Source of the DNA: Pseudomonadota bacterium
Lineage (GTDB): Bacteria; Pseudomonadota; Alphaproteobacteria; UBA9655
DNA: 64,000 nucleotides
NCBI GenBank assembly: GCA_018242065.1
Contig: JAFECQ010000015.1
Coordinates: forward strand, 54,125-118,124
Reading direction: 5' to 3'
Under the pieces are notes generated by a model. That model did no database searches and was not told the origin of the DNA. It was given only the letters and a program-made list of their open reading frames with translations. A program made the translations under genes and the position numbers. Below are positions 44,015-52,170 of this stretch, in pieces. Within the stretch, counting starts at the first letter, position 1, and every line of letters begins with the position of its first letter.

Positions 44015-44087
44015 TTTTTCTTTAAAGAAAGATGGCATTGGAATTCTGGGTTGTGTATAATTCCCAAAAGTCTATAGAGGGAATTTT

Positions 44088-44951
44088 ATGGCAAAAGTCT
44101 TATTTGTCGATGACGAGCCAGATATTGAGCTTTTAGCCAAACAAAAATTTCGTAAACAAATCGCCGATGGCAGCTTCGAAATTCTTTTTGCTCAAAATGG
44201 GCAGGAAGCTTTAGATTTAATAGCCCTCGAACCTGACATTGCTGTTGTCGTGTCTGATGTCAATATGCCGCAGATGGATGGATTGACACTGCTAGATAAA
44301 CTAAAAGATTTTAATCCCACTATTAAAACAATTGTTGTCTCGGCCTATGGGGATACAAAAACATTACGTTCTGCCATGAACATGGGTGTATTTGATTTTG
44401 TTACAAAACCAATTGATTTCAATGAGCTGGCAAATTCTATTGAACGTAGCTTGGTACAATATGCGCACCTTCCCTCCTCTCTTTATAATTATCAACTTCA
44501 ATTAGTAAAAGATTTTCCCGCTGGCGTTAACTTAAATGACTTACAATGGAAGGGTACGATGATATGGGATGCTTTTACTCTCAACTTTCAGCATCTTATT
44601 CTGCTAGGTATTTATGCATTGCCCTCTCCCGTTTCTGGAGAAATTGTGGCGAGCATAGCTCATGGAATCTTAAAGACCGAGCTACACAAAGACATGAATT
44701 CATCTTTGACAAATCTTAGCAATGCGCTTGCCATTATAAATGATTCTTTAAAAGTACATGCCCTCGTTGGACAATATCATTTGGGGTCGCTGGAGTTTGC
44801 TTATAGAACAAACGGAGACTTCAAAGTGCACCATATTTCCTCAACAACACAAACCCAGGTAATTCCTTCTCATACGACATTTCTTAAGAGAGGAGATGTG
44901 GTTACATTTGAGAGAGAGCATGCTCACGCATGCCTTTCTCTTACGTGCTAG
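44088..44951 (+). CDS. Response regulator with non-DNA-binding output domain
   Basis: A 287-residue protein. The REC domain (residues 1-125) begins MAKVLFVDDEPDI with acidic pocket DDE, phospho-acceptor Asp in VVVSDVNMPQMDG, the T/S switch VVSAYGD and the conserved Lys in FVTKPID. The C-terminal 150 residues lack a helix-turn-helix. The ending (VGQYHLGSLEFAYRTNGDFK, FLKRGDVVTFEREHAHA) resembles a shortened PP2C/SpoIIE-like phosphatase fold, as in RssB-type regulators, but without clear metal-binding aspartates. It might act by protein binding. It starts with GAGGG six bases upstream. It could be the partner of the MEDS kinase at 46580 or of DivL-linked signalling; no cognate kinase is adjacent. 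Confidence 0.8.
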   Translation: MAKVLFVDDEPDIELLAKQKFRKQIADGSFEILFAQNGQEALDLIALEPDIAVVVSDVNMPQMDGLTLLDKLKDFNPTIKTIVVSAYGDTKTLRSAMNMGVFDFVTKPIDFNELANSIERSLVQYAHLPSSLYNYQLQLVKDFPAGVNLNDLQWKGTMIWDAFTLNFQHLILLGIYALPSPVSGEIVASIAHGILKTELHKDMNSSLTNLSNALAIINDSLKVHALVGQYHLGSLEFAYRTNGDFKVHHISSTTQTQVIPSHTTFLKRGDVVTFEREHAHACLSLTC

Positions 44952-44957
44952 TAGGGT

Positions 44958-46292
44958 TTAATGTTTTAGGAACTCATTCTTGAACACGACTTCATGACGA
45001 AGTTGCCAAATTCCTAAAAGATTGGTGAGCATTAAGAGTCCTCCAGAAAGCATCATGACAGTCATGACGTGGCATTGATCCAAAAAAGAAAACGCTGTAA
45101 AGGCTACCGTTGCATAAAGGAAGTAAGCGCGTCTCCCCCATTGCGGGAAAAGCCACTGCATAGCTTTTTCTCCGACGGCCAAATAAGCAATAAGAGTCGT
45201 ATAGCCTGCAATAAAAATGAGGATAGCCATAAAGATATCCACGTGTGGAAAAAACTGAGAAAAAGCATGAGATACGGCGTGACATGCTTGAATGCCTGTT
45301 TTCCAAATTCCGGTAACAAGTACGACAAGAATGCTCATGGTGCATACGATTGAGTCCGTTGCGACTCCAAAAATCGAAAGGCATGCTTGTGTGCTTGGAT
45401 CACGCGCTTTTGATTCGCTTTGGATGATGGAATCATACCCGATTCCTAGGTCTCCCGAGTACACGGCTCTTGCCGTTCCGAGTTGCAAGGCCATCAGCAT
45501 CGTGCTTCCTGCAAATCCCCCCATGGCAGCATGTCCTGTGAAGGCTGCTCGAAATACATCCAAAAGAATGTAGGGAAGATCCGTGATATGGAGAGCGATG
45601 ACATAGAGGGATAAACCAATATAACCGACGATAAAAGGTGGCATCAAAGCTGTTGAAATATTAGCCAGACGACGAATTCCTCCAAAGCCTCCATAGAGAG
45701 TGACTGTGAGGACAGAAAGTAAAATGAGTATTCGAGGGAGGGAAGTTGTATCTGTTAAGATATCCGTAATCACCACGAATTGATAAATTTCGACACCATA
45801 AATTGCTAAAAGAGAGCAATAGATGATGGGAACGACTTTAGATAAAAAGGGACTTCGGAAGGCTTTCCTCAGGTAGATCATGGGGCCTCCATGGTGTCTG
45901 CCTTCTTCATCATTAATACGAAATTTCATGCCTAGATAAATCTCGGCATATTTAATGAGCATACCAAAAAGAGAAGCAACCCATAACCAGAAGAGGGCTC
46001 CAGGACCGCCAAGGGTTACTGCTGTTACAACGCCTACAATGTTGCCAAGGCCCACCATACCCCCCACAGATGCGAAATAGACGCGGAAAGGACTAATTCC
46101 TCCGCCGCCTTCAGAGGACTTCTGAACGGCTTTAATTGTTCTAATTGGATGGGCGAGGACTTTAAGTTGATAAAATCCAGATCGAAATGAAAAATACATA
46201 CCTGCGGCAAGCACAACGGAAAAGCCAATATAGCTCCAATAAAAGGATTCAATGGCACTTAAAATGCAAAAAAGGGGGTCTATACTACACAT
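44958..46292 (-). CDS. Sodium:alanine symporter (AGCS family)
   Basis: A 444-residue inner-membrane carrier importing alanine or glycine with Na+. Family blocks: GGGGISPFRVYFASVGGMVGLGNIVGVVTAV, GGPGALFWLWVASLFGMLIKYAEIYLG, HHGGPMIYL, and ARAVYSGDLGIGYDSIIQSE. About 11 helices are predicted. The gene converges with the response regulator, with six bases between stops. The unusual Cys-rich start MCSIDPLFCILSAIESFYW is just before helix 1. Alanine uptake fits the alanine racemase and D-Ala-D-Ala peptidase genes further on. Confidence 0.92.
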   Translation of the reverse strand: MCSIDPLFCILSAIESFYWSYIGFSVVLAAGMYFSFRSGFYQLKVLAHPIRTIKAVQKSSEGGGGISPFRVYFASVGGMVGLGNIVGVVTAVTLGGPGALFWLWVASLFGMLIKYAEIYLGMKFRINDEEGRHHGGPMIYLRKAFRSPFLSKVVPIIYCSLLAIYGVEIYQFVVITDILTDTTSLPRILILLSVLTVTLYGGFGGIRRLANISTALMPPFIVGYIGLSLYVIALHITDLPYILLDVFRAAFTGHAAMGGFAGSTMLMALQLGTARAVYSGDLGIGYDSIIQSESKARDPSTQACLSIFGVATDSIVCTMSILVVLVTGIWKTGIQACHAVSHAFSQFFPHVDIFMAILIFIAGYTTLIAYLAVGEKAMQWLFPQWGRRAYFLYATVAFTAFSFLDQCHVMTVMMLSGGLLMLTNLLGIWQLRHEVVFKNEFLKH

Positions 46293-46350
46293 GCAAAAGC
46301 TCTCTCAAAGTTGTTTAAAAAAATATTAAAGAATAAGGGGGAAAACAGAA

Positions 46351-46515
46351 ATGCGCAGCTTAGCCACGCTTATTAAGAAAAGCAACTTTAGAGACAACGA
46401 AGAGGGCGTTCTGTATCAAAAATCTCTCCATAAGATTTATTATGCAATAATCATATTGATCCGGAAGAATAAAATTTGTCAAGAGGAATTGCTTACGTTT
46501 TTTACAAAGCCTTAG
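46351..46515 (+). CDS. Possible small basic protein of unknown function
   Basis: A 54-codon frame preceded by GGGGG nine bases before ATG. The sequence (MRSLATLIKKSNFRDNEEGV ... YYAIIILIRKNKICQEEL) is basic with a short hydrophobic IYYAIIILI stretch and no signal peptide. It lies in the 287-base gap between the divergent symporter and MEDS kinase genes. Coding status is uncertain; no family is recognised. Confidence 0.35.
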   Translation: MRSLATLIKKSNFRDNEEGVLYQKSLHKIYYAIIILIRKNKICQEELLTFFTKP

Positions 46516-46579
46516 GTGAATTTTAAAAAATTAGGTATGCTAAGATTCAATGATATGATTTTTTATAAGTGGGAGATGT

Positions 46580-48016
46580 GTGAAACAAAAAGTTAACGAT
46601 ATTTATTTTTTAAATTTATATGATGTTTCTTTGTGCCATGAAGGACTTCATATGTGCACATTTTATAAAAGTGAAGAAGAATACAGAAAAAACGCTTTAG
46701 ATTTTATTCATCAAGGTTCTAAAGAACATCACAAAATTATTTTTATTACGGATAAGGCAAAGGATTTTGAATTTTTAGACCACTTTCAAAAAAAAGCATC
46801 TTCTTTAGAATCCACAAATTTTCGCACCGACATGGTGCTTTTTACTCCACAGGAAGCTTATTACCAAAATGGTATTTTTAGCTCTGCCAAGATTTTAAAT
46901 TTTTGGGATGAACAATTAGAAATTGCAAGAAAGCAGGGGTATGAGGTTGTTCAGGCCATTATAAATATGGACTGGGGAGTTAGCCAATTTAAGGCACTTG
47001 ATGAAGTTATTGAATATGAAAGCCTTATAGTAGAAAAATTAGGTGCACAACCAAAACTGATTCTTATATGTCAATATAATTTGGACCTGTTTCACCCCGG
47101 TTTTATTAATAAGGCTATTGAATCACACCCACTTTGCCATATTGAAAAGGAAATTTTTCCGAATTCATATTATATTGCACCTAAACAATATTTGAGCGAC
47201 GCGCGCGAACACTATCTTTTACGGCAGAGACTGCATCAATTGAAAGAACATCGCAGAGCTGAAGAAGAACTTTCTAAACTTTATAAATTAACTACAGACT
47301 TAAGAAATTTCAGTCATATGCTGATACATGATCTGAAAGAGCCAATTCGTACCGCATCAATGCTTAATCAAATTTTGAAATCAGACCATCATCAGGAGTT
47401 GTCTGCAAATGCCCTTGATTTGATTGAACGCATTTCTCATGCCCTTCAAGAAGGATCTAATAGAATTGAAGGGATAAAAGCTATTAATTTTTATTCAAAG
47501 GATAGAAAAATACAAATTTTTGATCTCGATAAAATTCTTACTGAAACTTTAGAAAAGCATAAAAGTATAGTAGAAAAAGTTGAAGGAAAAATTTTATGTT
47601 CTTGTTTGTGTAAAATTCAAATAAAAATGGATATAATTCATTTTCATCAAATTTTTTTAAATATTATAAATAATAGTGTTAAATATAGAAAAAAAGACGT
47701 TCCTCTCTTGATTAACATTAGAGTAAATATAAACGAATCACAAAGAATTGAAATAAAAATTTCTGATAATGGAACAGGGTTTAAACCCCAATATAATAAT
47801 CACATTTTCCATCCATTCCGTCGATTACATTCCTCCCATGAATATGAGGGAAGTGGAGTAGGGCTGACAATTTGTCAAAGAATTATGCATGAGTATGGGG
47901 GAGAAATTTATGCTGAAGGGGAAGAAGGAGTGGGGACGACCATAACGTTGAGGTTTCCTCCAGTAATTTCTGAGACATTGGAAGAAAGCCCTATGCTGAA
48001 AAAGGCAGTAAATTAA
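46580..48016 (+). CDS. MEDS-domain sensor histidine kinase
   Basis: A 478-residue cytosolic kinase starting with GTG behind GGGAG. The N-terminal domain (about residues 15-205) resembles MEDS/DcmR sensor domains: HMCTFYKSEEEYRKNALDFI, then IIFITDKAKDF, and ILICQYNLDLF, which is a degenerate RecA/KaiC-like fold. A short coiled coil leads to the DHp domain, with the His in MLIHDLKEPIRTASMLNQIL. HATPase_c follows: NIINNSVKYRKKD, SDNGTGFKPQ and GSGVGLTICQRIMHEYGG. MEDS domains sense hydrocarbons or small volatile compounds in methanogens and methylotrophs. The ligand here is unknown and no response regulator adjoins it. Confidence 0.85.
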   Translation: MKQKVNDIYFLNLYDVSLCHEGLHMCTFYKSEEEYRKNALDFIHQGSKEHHKIIFITDKAKDFEFLDHFQKKASSLESTNFRTDMVLFTPQEAYYQNGIFSSAKILNFWDEQLEIARKQGYEVVQAIINMDWGVSQFKALDEVIEYESLIVEKLGAQPKLILICQYNLDLFHPGFINKAIESHPLCHIEKEIFPNSYYIAPKQYLSDAREHYLLRQRLHQLKEHRRAEEELSKLYKLTTDLRNFSHMLIHDLKEPIRTASMLNQILKSDHHQELSANALDLIERISHALQEGSNRIEGIKAINFYSKDRKIQIFDLDKILTETLEKHKSIVEKVEGKILCSCLCKIQIKMDIIHFHQIFLNIINNSVKYRKKDVPLLINIRVNINESQRIEIKISDNGTGFKPQYNNHIFHPFRRLHSSHEYEGSGVGLTICQRIMHEYGGEIYAEGEEGVGTTITLRFPPVISETLEESPMLKKAVN

Positions 48017-48061
48017 TTAATGTTCTTCCAATCAATATTATAATTTTCTGATTTTGCAACA

Positions 48062-48325
48062 TTAAAGACCGTACATAAGAACTCCGCAAAGAACGAAAAA
48101 AGCTCCGATGATGCCTGTAATATTGGCTATAATAAGGGGCTTATCCTTAATTGATAAGCCATAAGCTAGCCAGCAACTTAAGGAAACTAATGCGACTGAA
48201 AATCCTAATAAAGAAACCCCACTCGCATCCTTGCCCCAAAAAATAGTGAAACCCTGGAAATAAAATAGTAACTGGCCTAAGGAGCCGATTAGTGCCATAT
48301 GTTGCGTAAAAAATTTTTTAAACAA
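48062..48325 (-). CDS. SemiSWEET-like PQ-loop sugar transporter
   Basis: An 87-residue membrane protein with three helices. It starts MFKKFFTQHMALIGSLGQLL, and helix 1 ends FYFQGFTIFWGKDASGVSLL. A second helix is SVALVSLSCWLAYGLSIKDKPLIIANITGIIGAFFVL. The PQ-loop has become FQ instead of PQ, a change also seen in some SemiSWEETs. SemiSWEET dimers carry glucose or sucrose down gradients. The gene is monocistronic. It would supply sugars to a pathway where pgi and gpmI act. Confidence 0.8.
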   Translation of the reverse strand: MFKKFFTQHMALIGSLGQLLFYFQGFTIFWGKDASGVSLLGFSVALVSLSCWLAYGLSIKDKPLIIANITGIIGAFFVLCGVLMYGL

Positions 48326-48392
48326 TTAAAGTCTCCTGTCAACTGCAATATCAGATTTTTAATACAAAGTTAATAAAATTTACATTATGGTT

Positions 48393-48508
48393 CAGACTCA
48401 GTAGAATGATACTCAAGTGGCTATAAAAGTTTTGCAGGCAGTATATGGCCCAGACTCAGTAGAATGATACTCAAGTGGCTATAAAAGTTTTGCAGGCAGT
48501 ATATGGCC
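48393..48508. repeat. Perfect 58-bp tandem duplication
   Basis: Positions 48393-48450 and 48451-48508 are identical (CAGACTCAGTAGAATGATAC ... GCAGTATATGGCC), and CAGAC begins a third copy. Because 58 is not a multiple of three, it shifts any reading frame crossing it. Confidence 0.95.
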
Positions 48509-48597
48509 CAGACGGGGGTACTACGCCTAATGCACACACTGATTTTGCTAAAGATTTTAGGGAGCAAACAAAAGAATGCTCACAACAACAGCGTTAG
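48393..48597 (+). pseudogene. Decayed gene fragment around the 58-bp duplication
   Basis: One frame, 48463-48597, reads NDTQVAIKVLQAVYGPDGGT then PNAHTDFAKDFREQTKECSQ QQR to a TAG. Frames upstream are broken by the frameshifting duplication and by TAG/TGA. It has protein-like composition and may be the C-terminus of a lost gene; the family is not recognised. The remaining part of the 490-base gap 48326-48816 is AT-rich with no gene I can support. Confidence 0.35.
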
Positions 48598-48816
48598 ATG
48601 ATCCCCATGTCTTTTAGCTAAAAAGACCGGCTTCGTAAGTGATAGCAATCCTCAAGTCGTTGCTCAAAATTAGGAATTAAAGTAGCGCCTCACAAAATTA
48701 TACACTTAAAATATAGAGCCCATTCTATAAAATCCATTTTTTTATTTGTCAATTCAACTAATACATTTGAAAAAATAAAAATCTATGGAAAGGATATGCA
48801 ATATTGCTCCCTTACT

Positions 48817-50295
48817 TTAATCCAGACGATAGCCTTGTGACTCAAGCCATTCTCTTCCAAAACCAATTTTATCAAAAGATTCCCGAACGTATTTCATGTA
48901 GCGTGGCCCATAACCTTTGCTGCGAAAGAGACCCAAGACCACATGAGATCCATCAGTAAGAGATGCATAAAGGGGTTGGTGAGATCGCCCCGTGCTTTCT
49001 TTGAGAAAACCCCTCCCCTCTAAAACATGGTTCCAAGCGGCAATAATTTTAGCGTCATCTATGTGCTTATAGCCTTGAGGGCTAAAAATCTCATGGATTG
49101 TATCAACATGAGCATTGCGGACTCTTGTTGCCTCGGGAAGGGCTGCAGGAGTAGGGCGTGTAGTTTTGGCTGAGGCGACAGGAGGGAGAGGTGCTACGGG
49201 CTGAATAGGGTCTATTTCGGCTCCGGCGGAGGGAGGAAGTACTGCTATAGGGTGATCGCCTTCGCTTTCTGGACTATCGCTAGGTATCTGTTGAGTGACA
49301 GCCTCGCTTTGTTTTTTCTTCTTTTTCTTCTTTTTCTTCTTTTTCTTCTTCACTTCTTCGTCAAGTAAAAAAGAAGGTAATGGAAAACTATAAAGATCTT
49401 TATAGATTTTTGGAAATTTCACACCTTGTATGTTATGAAATCTAAGGAATGCTTTAAAATCTATTCCTAACGCAGCCGTATTGCCAAGAAAATTTCGACC
49501 TTCGGCTGATTTTAAAGCTTGATCATAATCCACCCAATCGTCATTTTCCTTATTAAAAAAGGGATGCAAAGACACAGAAAGTCTTAGTAAACCAATTAAC
49601 TTTGGAGAGAGTTGTTCATGTAAAGGTCTTGGGTTTTGACGCTTTAAATGGTCAAGAAGCTCTCGCATAATTGTATTCTTTGTGTTGTATGAGCGAAGAA
49701 ACGCGTCTTTATCCGGGCTTCCATCAGACAGTCTAGCAGTGGTTACACCGGACATATCAATCAGAGTTGGGTTCCTCAGTAGAAGGTCTGATTGGTAATG
49801 GACAACACTTACAAAGCGATCTTCAAAGTATTCTTCTAGATATTCTTGAATGGTTTTTTTTCCTTGAATTACTGTAATCAAATCATTGACACAGTTCTTT
49901 GCGTTCATTGAATTTTCAAATTCCCTCTTTAAATTTTGACCTTGAGCGGTTGGCACATCAGGTTGCATGAAGTGATGGATGGCAAGAGAAAAGTTATCTG
50001 CCTCAAAATCAGCAAGGCTCATGGCTTCACGTAGTAAAGTAAACAAAGGATGATCTACAAAACTATCTACAATAAAATCAGGTCGTTCTTGGGCTAGCCA
50101 TTCTGCGCAACTCATATAAGGGGGATTATCTCTATTCTCTTCAATGATCTGATCAACTGTTTTTTCTTGTGAGGCAAGATTAATAACTCTAACTGGCGCT
50201 TCTCTTTCATTAAAATCTAGAAAACTTTCGTGACTTGCGGCATAGGCGCAAGATAAATTAAGAATAGTTAATAATGAAAGAAAATTTGACAGCAT
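48817..50295 (-). CDS. Secreted protein of unknown function with polylysine tract
   Basis: A 492-residue protein with signal MLSNFLSLLTILNLSCAYAA. A globular first half (about residues 20-310, helical; contains SVVHYQSDLLLRNPTLIDMS and GLLRLSVSLHPFFNKENDDW) precedes a run of 14 lysines (about residues 320-334). A Pro/Ala/Thr-rich linker and a C-terminal domain of about 100 residues (HEIFSPQGYKHIDDAKIIAAWNHVLEGRGF ... YGPRYMKYVRESF) follow. The lysine run is coded by nine-base repeats of AAGAAGAAA. The C-terminal domain might be a toxin or nucleic-acid-binding module, but no family is recognised. It lies alone between gene remnants and the metal transporter. Confidence 0.75.
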   Translation of the reverse strand: MLSNFLSLLTILNLSCAYAASHESFLDFNEREAPVRVINLASQEKTVDQIIEENRDNPPYMSCAEWLAQERPDFIVDSFVDHPLFTLLREAMSLADFEADNFSLAIHHFMQPDVPTAQGQNLKREFENSMNAKNCVNDLITVIQGKKTIQEYLEEYFEDRFVSVVHYQSDLLLRNPTLIDMSGVTTARLSDGSPDKDAFLRSYNTKNTIMRELLDHLKRQNPRPLHEQLSPKLIGLLRLSVSLHPFFNKENDDWVDYDQALKSAEGRNFLGNTAALGIDFKAFLRFHNIQGVKFPKIYKDLYSFPLPSFLLDEEVKKKKKKKKKKKKKQSEAVTQQIPSDSPESEGDHPIAVLPPSAGAEIDPIQPVAPLPPVASAKTTRPTPAALPEATRVRNAHVDTIHEIFSPQGYKHIDDAKIIAAWNHVLEGRGFLKESTGRSHQPLYASLTDGSHVVLGLFRSKGYGPRYMKYVRESFDKIGFGREWLESQGYRLD

Positions 50296-50446
50296 AAGAT
50301 AATACTCGCGTTTATTTGAAACAATTCTGAATCAATAATTTATTTGGTGCAAAAAGTCAAAGGCTTTGTGCGTCTTACGACTGGTGCATCTTTGCTGTCT
50401 AGTGTATTTTTGTAATATTATGATATTAAAAAATATTTCTACAACG

Positions 50447-51319
50447 TCATTTCTTCCCTAAAGTATTAACTAGTGAAGAAAGATTAAAACTCATCATCTT
50501 AAGGTAAGTATCAGCATTAGATCCGGGTGCCGAAAGAGCATCGGAATATAAGGTGCCACCAATACGAGTTCCAGTTTCTTTTGTGATTTGCTCTAGCAAA
50601 CGAGGATTTGAAATATTCTCAGCAAATATGGCTGTAATGCCTTCTGTGCGAATGCGGTGAATTAAGGCGACAACAGTTTTTGCAGAAGGTTCGGCATCTG
50701 TGCTTATGCCTAAAGGGGAAAAGAAAGTAATATTAAATTCCCGGCCCAAATAGCCAAAGGCGTCATGGTTTGTAATAACTTTCCGTTTCTCAACTGGAAT
50801 AGCTTCTAAAGCCTGGGCTGTTTTGGCTTCTAGAACTGCCAATTCACGTTTATAGGCATCGCCTTGAGCCTTAAAAAAAGAAGCATCACGTGGTAGAAGC
50901 TCGGAGAGACCTGCAACAATATTATCCACGTATATTTGAGCGTTTTGAAGACTGTGCCAGGCGTGAGGGTCTGGTATGGTTTTTCCGTGACTTATACGTG
51001 ATAAAGGATTAATTCCCGTCGTGGCAATGATAATTTTTCCCTTAAACCCCGAAGCTTCAATGAGTCGCTCGAGCCATCCTTCAAACCCAAGACCATTTTC
51101 AACCACAAGGTCGGCTGTGCTGAGCTCTTTTGCATGTTGAGGACGTGGTTCAAAAACATGAGGGTCTTGATCTGGACCCACAAGACTTTTAACGTCCACC
51201 TTGTCTTGAGCAATTGTGTGGACCATGTCTTCGATAATACTAAAAGTCGTCACCACAAGAGGTTTTGCTAGAGAAGACGTTGAAAATGTGAGGAGAAAGC
51301 AAAAAAGAAGGAGGCGCAT
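50447..51319 (-). CDS. Zn/Mn ABC transporter substrate-binding protein (ZnuA/TroA family)
   Basis: A 290-residue periplasmic protein with signal MRLLLFCFLLTFSTSSLA. Metal ligands expected for cluster A-I proteins are visible: DPHVFEPRPQHAKELS (His), PDPHAWHSLQNAQIYV (His), TNHDAFGYLGREF (His), FAENISNPRL (Glu) and LYSDAL (Asp). There is no His-rich loop as in Escherichia coli ZnuA. The mix of ligands cannot separate zinc from manganese specificity. ATG 51319 shares a base with the permease stop (TAATG), so the three genes form a tight operon, ATPase-permease-binding protein. Confidence 0.92.
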   Translation of the reverse strand: MRLLLFCFLLTFSTSSLAKPLVVTTFSIIEDMVHTIAQDKVDVKSLVGPDQDPHVFEPRPQHAKELSTADLVVENGLGFEGWLERLIEASGFKGKIIIATTGINPLSRISHGKTIPDPHAWHSLQNAQIYVDNIVAGLSELLPRDASFFKAQGDAYKRELAVLEAKTAQALEAIPVEKRKVITNHDAFGYLGREFNITFFSPLGISTDAEPSAKTVVALIHRIRTEGITAIFAENISNPRLLEQITKETGTRIGGTLYSDALSAPGSNADTYLKMMSFNLSSLVNTLGKK

Positions 51320-52170
51320 TAGTCTTTTCCTTGTTGTTGTTTAAGAGCTCCAAAGGGAGCCACGATAAGAGAAAACCCGTAAATAAGGCCTGCAACGAGA
51401 ATAATTGAAGGTCCCGAAGGCCACTCAAGGTGGTAAGAAAGAAGTAGCCCTAAATATCCGGAAAAAACAGCGAATGAACTTGAGAGTAAAAAAAGTGACC
51501 AGACATGCCTTGCCCAAAGTCTTGAGGATACAGCTGGTAACATCATCATACCTAAGGCCATTAAGGTTCCTAAAGCTTGGAATGCTGCCACAAGATTAAG
51601 GGCGACAAGGATAAGGAATAGAAAATGATAAAGACTTCCCCATCCCCCAATGACGCGTAAAAACCCAGGGTCAAAACATTCAATCAAGAGAGGGCGATAA
51701 ATTAACGCCAAAATACACAAGGTAAAAGTCGCGATGAGAGCAACCATCAGCAGTGAAACTGTATCAACTGCTAATATTGTCCCAAAAAGGATATGCATCA
51801 AATCTACTTGACTGCCTTGCGTTGACACAATCAACACACCTAACGCAAGGGATATGAGGTAAAACCCTGCAAAGCTGGCATCCTCATTAAGAATAGTAAA
51901 ACGAGAGATGGCACCCGCCAAAAGAGCTACAAAAAAACCAACTAAAAATCCGCCTAATCCCATAGCTGGCAAAGATAATCCACCAATCAAAAAACCAACA
52001 GCGGCACCGGGGAGAATAGCATGAGCCAAAGCATCTCCCATAAGGCTCATACGACGTAGAACGAGAAGAACGCCCACAGGGCCACATCCTAAGGCCAAAG
52101 CCAAACAGGCCATCAGAGCACGTCTTAAGAAGACATAATCGGTAAAGGGCGTAATGAAAAAATCGATCAT
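51319..52170 (-). CDS. Zn/Mn ABC transporter permease (ZnuB/MntB family)
   Basis: A 283-residue inner-membrane permease starting MIDFFITPFTDYVFLRRALM. About eight helices, with the conserved VLLVLRRMSLMGDALAHAILPGAAVGFLI motif that contacts the ATPase, then FRSRLWARH-like cytosolic loops. The start at 52170 overlaps the ATPase stop (ATGA). A longer frame to 52260 is a shadow of the ATPase. Partner of the adjacent ATPase and binding protein in metal uptake. Confidence 0.92.
   Translation of the reverse strand: MIDFFITPFTDYVFLRRALMACLALALGCGPVGVLLVLRRMSLMGDALAHAILPGAAVGFLIGGLSLPAMGLGGFLVGFFVALLAGAISRFTILNEDASFAGFYLISLALGVLIVSTQGSQVDLMHILFGTILAVDTVSLLMVALIATFTLCILALIYRPLLIECFDPGFLRVIGGWGSLYHFLFLILVALNLVAAFQALGTLMALGMMMLPAVSSRLWARHVWSLFLLSSSFAVFSGYLGLLLSYHLEWPSGPSIILVAGLIYGFSLIVAPFGALKQQQGKD

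Noticed and set aside
45104..45384. Several small frames on both strands inside the alanine symporter
   Set aside because: All are shadows of the AGCS coding frame.
49300..49360. Possible phase-variable tract that would switch the gene off
   Set aside because: The unit is nine bases, so changes keep the frame; it could vary length but not act as an on/off switch.
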